Part shown: piece by piece, positions 63,501-64,000 of the stretch
Layout of the letters: each line of letters begins with the position of its first letter
How positions within the stretch are numbered: the stretch's first letter is position 1
Source: Pseudanabaena mucicola FACHB-723
Lineage (GTDB): Bacteria > Cyanobacteriota > Cyanobacteriia > Pseudanabaenales > Pseudanabaenaceae
Reading direction: 5' to 3'
DNA: 64,000 nt
Assembly: GCF_014696385.1 (NCBI RefSeq)
Contig: NZ_JACJQB010000001.1
Coordinates: forward strand, 248,001-312,000
Notes under the pieces: model-generated
What the model was told of the DNA's origin: nothing
Seen by the model: the letters and a program-made list of their open reading frames with translations, nothing else
Databases searched by the model: none
Translations under genes and position numbers: made by a program

Positions 63501-64000
63501 GGAAGGTACGCATGGTTAGCTGTGTTCCGGGTTCACCGATGGACTGAGCCGCAATAATGCCAACGGCCTCACCGATGTCAACAAGTTCTGCATGAGCCAA
63601 ACTCCAGCCATAGCACATCTGACAAACCGATCGCGTCGATTCGCAGGTAAAGGCAGAACGCACACAGACTTCTTCAACACCAGCTTTTTGAACCGCCAAG
63701 GATAGATCTTCGGAAATCTCTTGGTTACGCATGACGATTACTTCGCCCGTTTGTGGATCAACAATGTCCTCGGCCGCCACACGACCAAATAGGCGATCGG
63801 ATAGCTTGATCAGGGTCTTTTCCCCATCACGCATCGCTTTGAGCTTAATACCACGAGTTGTACCACAATCATTTTCGCGGACGATCACATCCTGAGATAC
63901 GTCTACCAAACGACGAGTCAAGTATCCAGAGTCGGCCGTCCGTAACGCTGTATCTACCAGTCCCTTACGCGCACCATAGGATGAGATGATGTACTCCGTA
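60580..64000 (-). CDS. rpoC2: RNA polymerase beta-prime subunit C-terminal part, RpoC2 (5' end outside window)
   Basis: The frame is open through the window edge; an internal ATG-like start at 63921 is not the real start because upstream codons read [18 protein letters not shown], conserved RpoC2 sequence. Visible: [26 protein letters not shown] and the zinc-related Cys cluster ([14 protein letters not shown]), [20 protein letters not shown] (trigger-loop region), the large cyanobacterial SI3 insert of sandwich-barrel hybrid motifs (middle), and [19 protein letters not shown]. The C terminus is a highly acidic Asp/Glu tail. Split rpoC1/rpoC2 is diagnostic for cyanobacteria and plastids. Confidence 0.97.
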   Translation of the reverse strand, partial: TEYIISSYGARKGLVDTALRTADSGYLTRRLVDVSQDVIVRENDCGTTRGIKLKAMRDGEKTLIKLSDRLFGRVAAEDIVDPQTGEVIVMRNQEISEDLSLAVQKAGVEEVCVRSAFTCESTRSVCQMCYGWSLAHAELVDIGEAVGIIAAQSIGEPGTQLTMRTFHTGGVFTGEVAEQQRAPFDGTVKYSKKLKVRPMRTRHGEDAFIVESNGDFSLEGSEGKRSYAVTQGSTLLVRDGEKVTKSQMMAEVSATGKTSRKTTEKATKALNTGLAGEVLFSDLAIEEKKDRQGNTSYVARGEKGRVWVLAGEVYDLPPTAEPTVKNEAYVTEGDVLAETRLITEHGGVVRLSEEDSRHNREVEIITASVVLDQAIVKEESYQGREHYVLETQGGQSFSLKASPGTKLTNNQVVAELIDDTYHTKSGGIIKFAGVEVAKRSKGKQGYEVVKGGTLLWVPEETHEVNKDASLLMVEENQFIEAGTEVVKDIFSQTAGVVEVFQKNDILREIVIKPGDLHLVDDPQTAMQKNGTLAQPGTEIMPGLTSPELRYVEYLDSTEGPALLLRPVEEYQVPDVPTVPSQESVNQEGRSIGLRAVQRIPYKDGDRVKAIDSVELLKTQLLLEVDTDAPQLAADIEFIPNESDPGSLRLQLVILESLVIRQDTSGDPAHTNSRTRLLVNDGDRIDPGAVVARTEILCKKAGQIRGIRQGSEIVRRLLVVTEADCITTTCPNPTVQPGDLLRSGDEIGQGVITEESGQVLKVENGTVVFRIGRPYLVSPGALLQIHDADLVQRGDNIALLVFERAKTGDIIQGLPRIEELLEARKPKEMCVLARVSGTAQVTYDSDDNPEVRIVGDDGIVDDDYSFNAGQSVIISDGQHVSAGEAITDGPANPHDILDIYFHAYKESLGVRQAALIGLQKVQEFLMNEVQSVYQSQGVDISDKHIEVIVKQMTSKVRIEDGGDTTRLPGELVELHQVEQINEAMEITGGAPADYTPVLMGITKASLNTDSFISAASFQETTRVLTEAAIEGKSDWLRGLKENVIIGRLIPAGTGFNAYDTPIVDVETGYEPDLGYDEEADDVIIDDNTARNYQIIEPRIEPIRVIDKPRSRRSFDDELVDDDVEFEDDEDDEDDDFDDED

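Overview
The window is cyanobacterial chromosome, most like a filamentous Pseudanabaena-type genome. The markers are a separate rpoC2 gene, ycf4, CP12, KaiB/KaiC relatives, SLH-domain porins, a UbiA-type prenyltransferase beside cyanobacterial conserved genes, and very frequent GCGATCGC (HIP1) octamers. Almost every transcription unit ends in a long, nearly perfect palindrome.

Layout. 1-8.7 kb: end of a glycosyltransferase-like gene, a DnaJ/pentapeptide-repeat protein, an ABC-F ATPase, a MASE1 hybrid histidine kinase with its response regulator, and a PQQ-type sugar dehydrogenase lipoprotein. 8.9-15.2 kb: fatty acid desaturase, SLH porin, a tiny ORF, and a ClC-CBS-USP fusion. 15.3-25.6 kb: recG behind an apparent kaiC-kaiB-kaiB-hybrid kinase operon without kaiA, then a REC-PAS-GGDEF-EAL protein. 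25.8-36 kb: a purine (urate) catabolism locus with an SLH porin, a Rieske oxygenase, HIU hydrolase, an allophanate-hydrolase-C-terminal-like protein, a cyanuric-acid-hydrolase-like ring-opening amidohydrolase, PuuE allantoinase, OHCU decarboxylase, HpxO urate hydroxylase and a xanthine/urate-type NCS2 permease. 36-53.4 kb: small membrane or secreted proteins, then ordinary housekeeping genes (DUF4079, rpoZ, ycf4, cyclophilin, coaD, chorismate lyase, aspS, an ABC ATPase, CP12, prenyltransferase, two tRNAs, IMPase, SDR). 53.5-60.1 kb: a second purine locus with an NMT1/THI5-type ABC transporter, an 8-oxoguanine deaminase-like amidohydrolase, an AllC-like amidohydrolase and a GntR/FCD regulator. 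60.2-64 kb: a broken transposase fragment and the 3' part of rpoC2.

The central finding is a regulon. A 15-bp palindrome TGTATACWGTATACA occurs five times exactly and several more times with one to four changes. It lies in front of the porin, Rieske oxygenase, HIU hydrolase / allophanate-like divergon, hpxO operon, NCS2 permease, DUF4079 gene, ABC transporter and the AllC/GntR divergon. I infer that the GntR/FCD protein at 59.4 kb binds it. The proposed pathway runs from outer-membrane entry (porin) and inner-membrane uptake (NCS2 and ABC), through oxidation or deamination to urate (Rieske oxygenase, 8-oxoguanine deaminase-like), then HpxO, HIU hydrolase, UraD, PuuE and an AllC-like enzyme. 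The cyanuric-acid-hydrolase-like protein, the allophanate-like domain and a four-His DUF4079 membrane protein are unexplained members. A second regulatory idea is that both porin leaders carry TGAGGAGT at the ribosome binding site, complementary to the conserved motif of the small RNA Yfr1.
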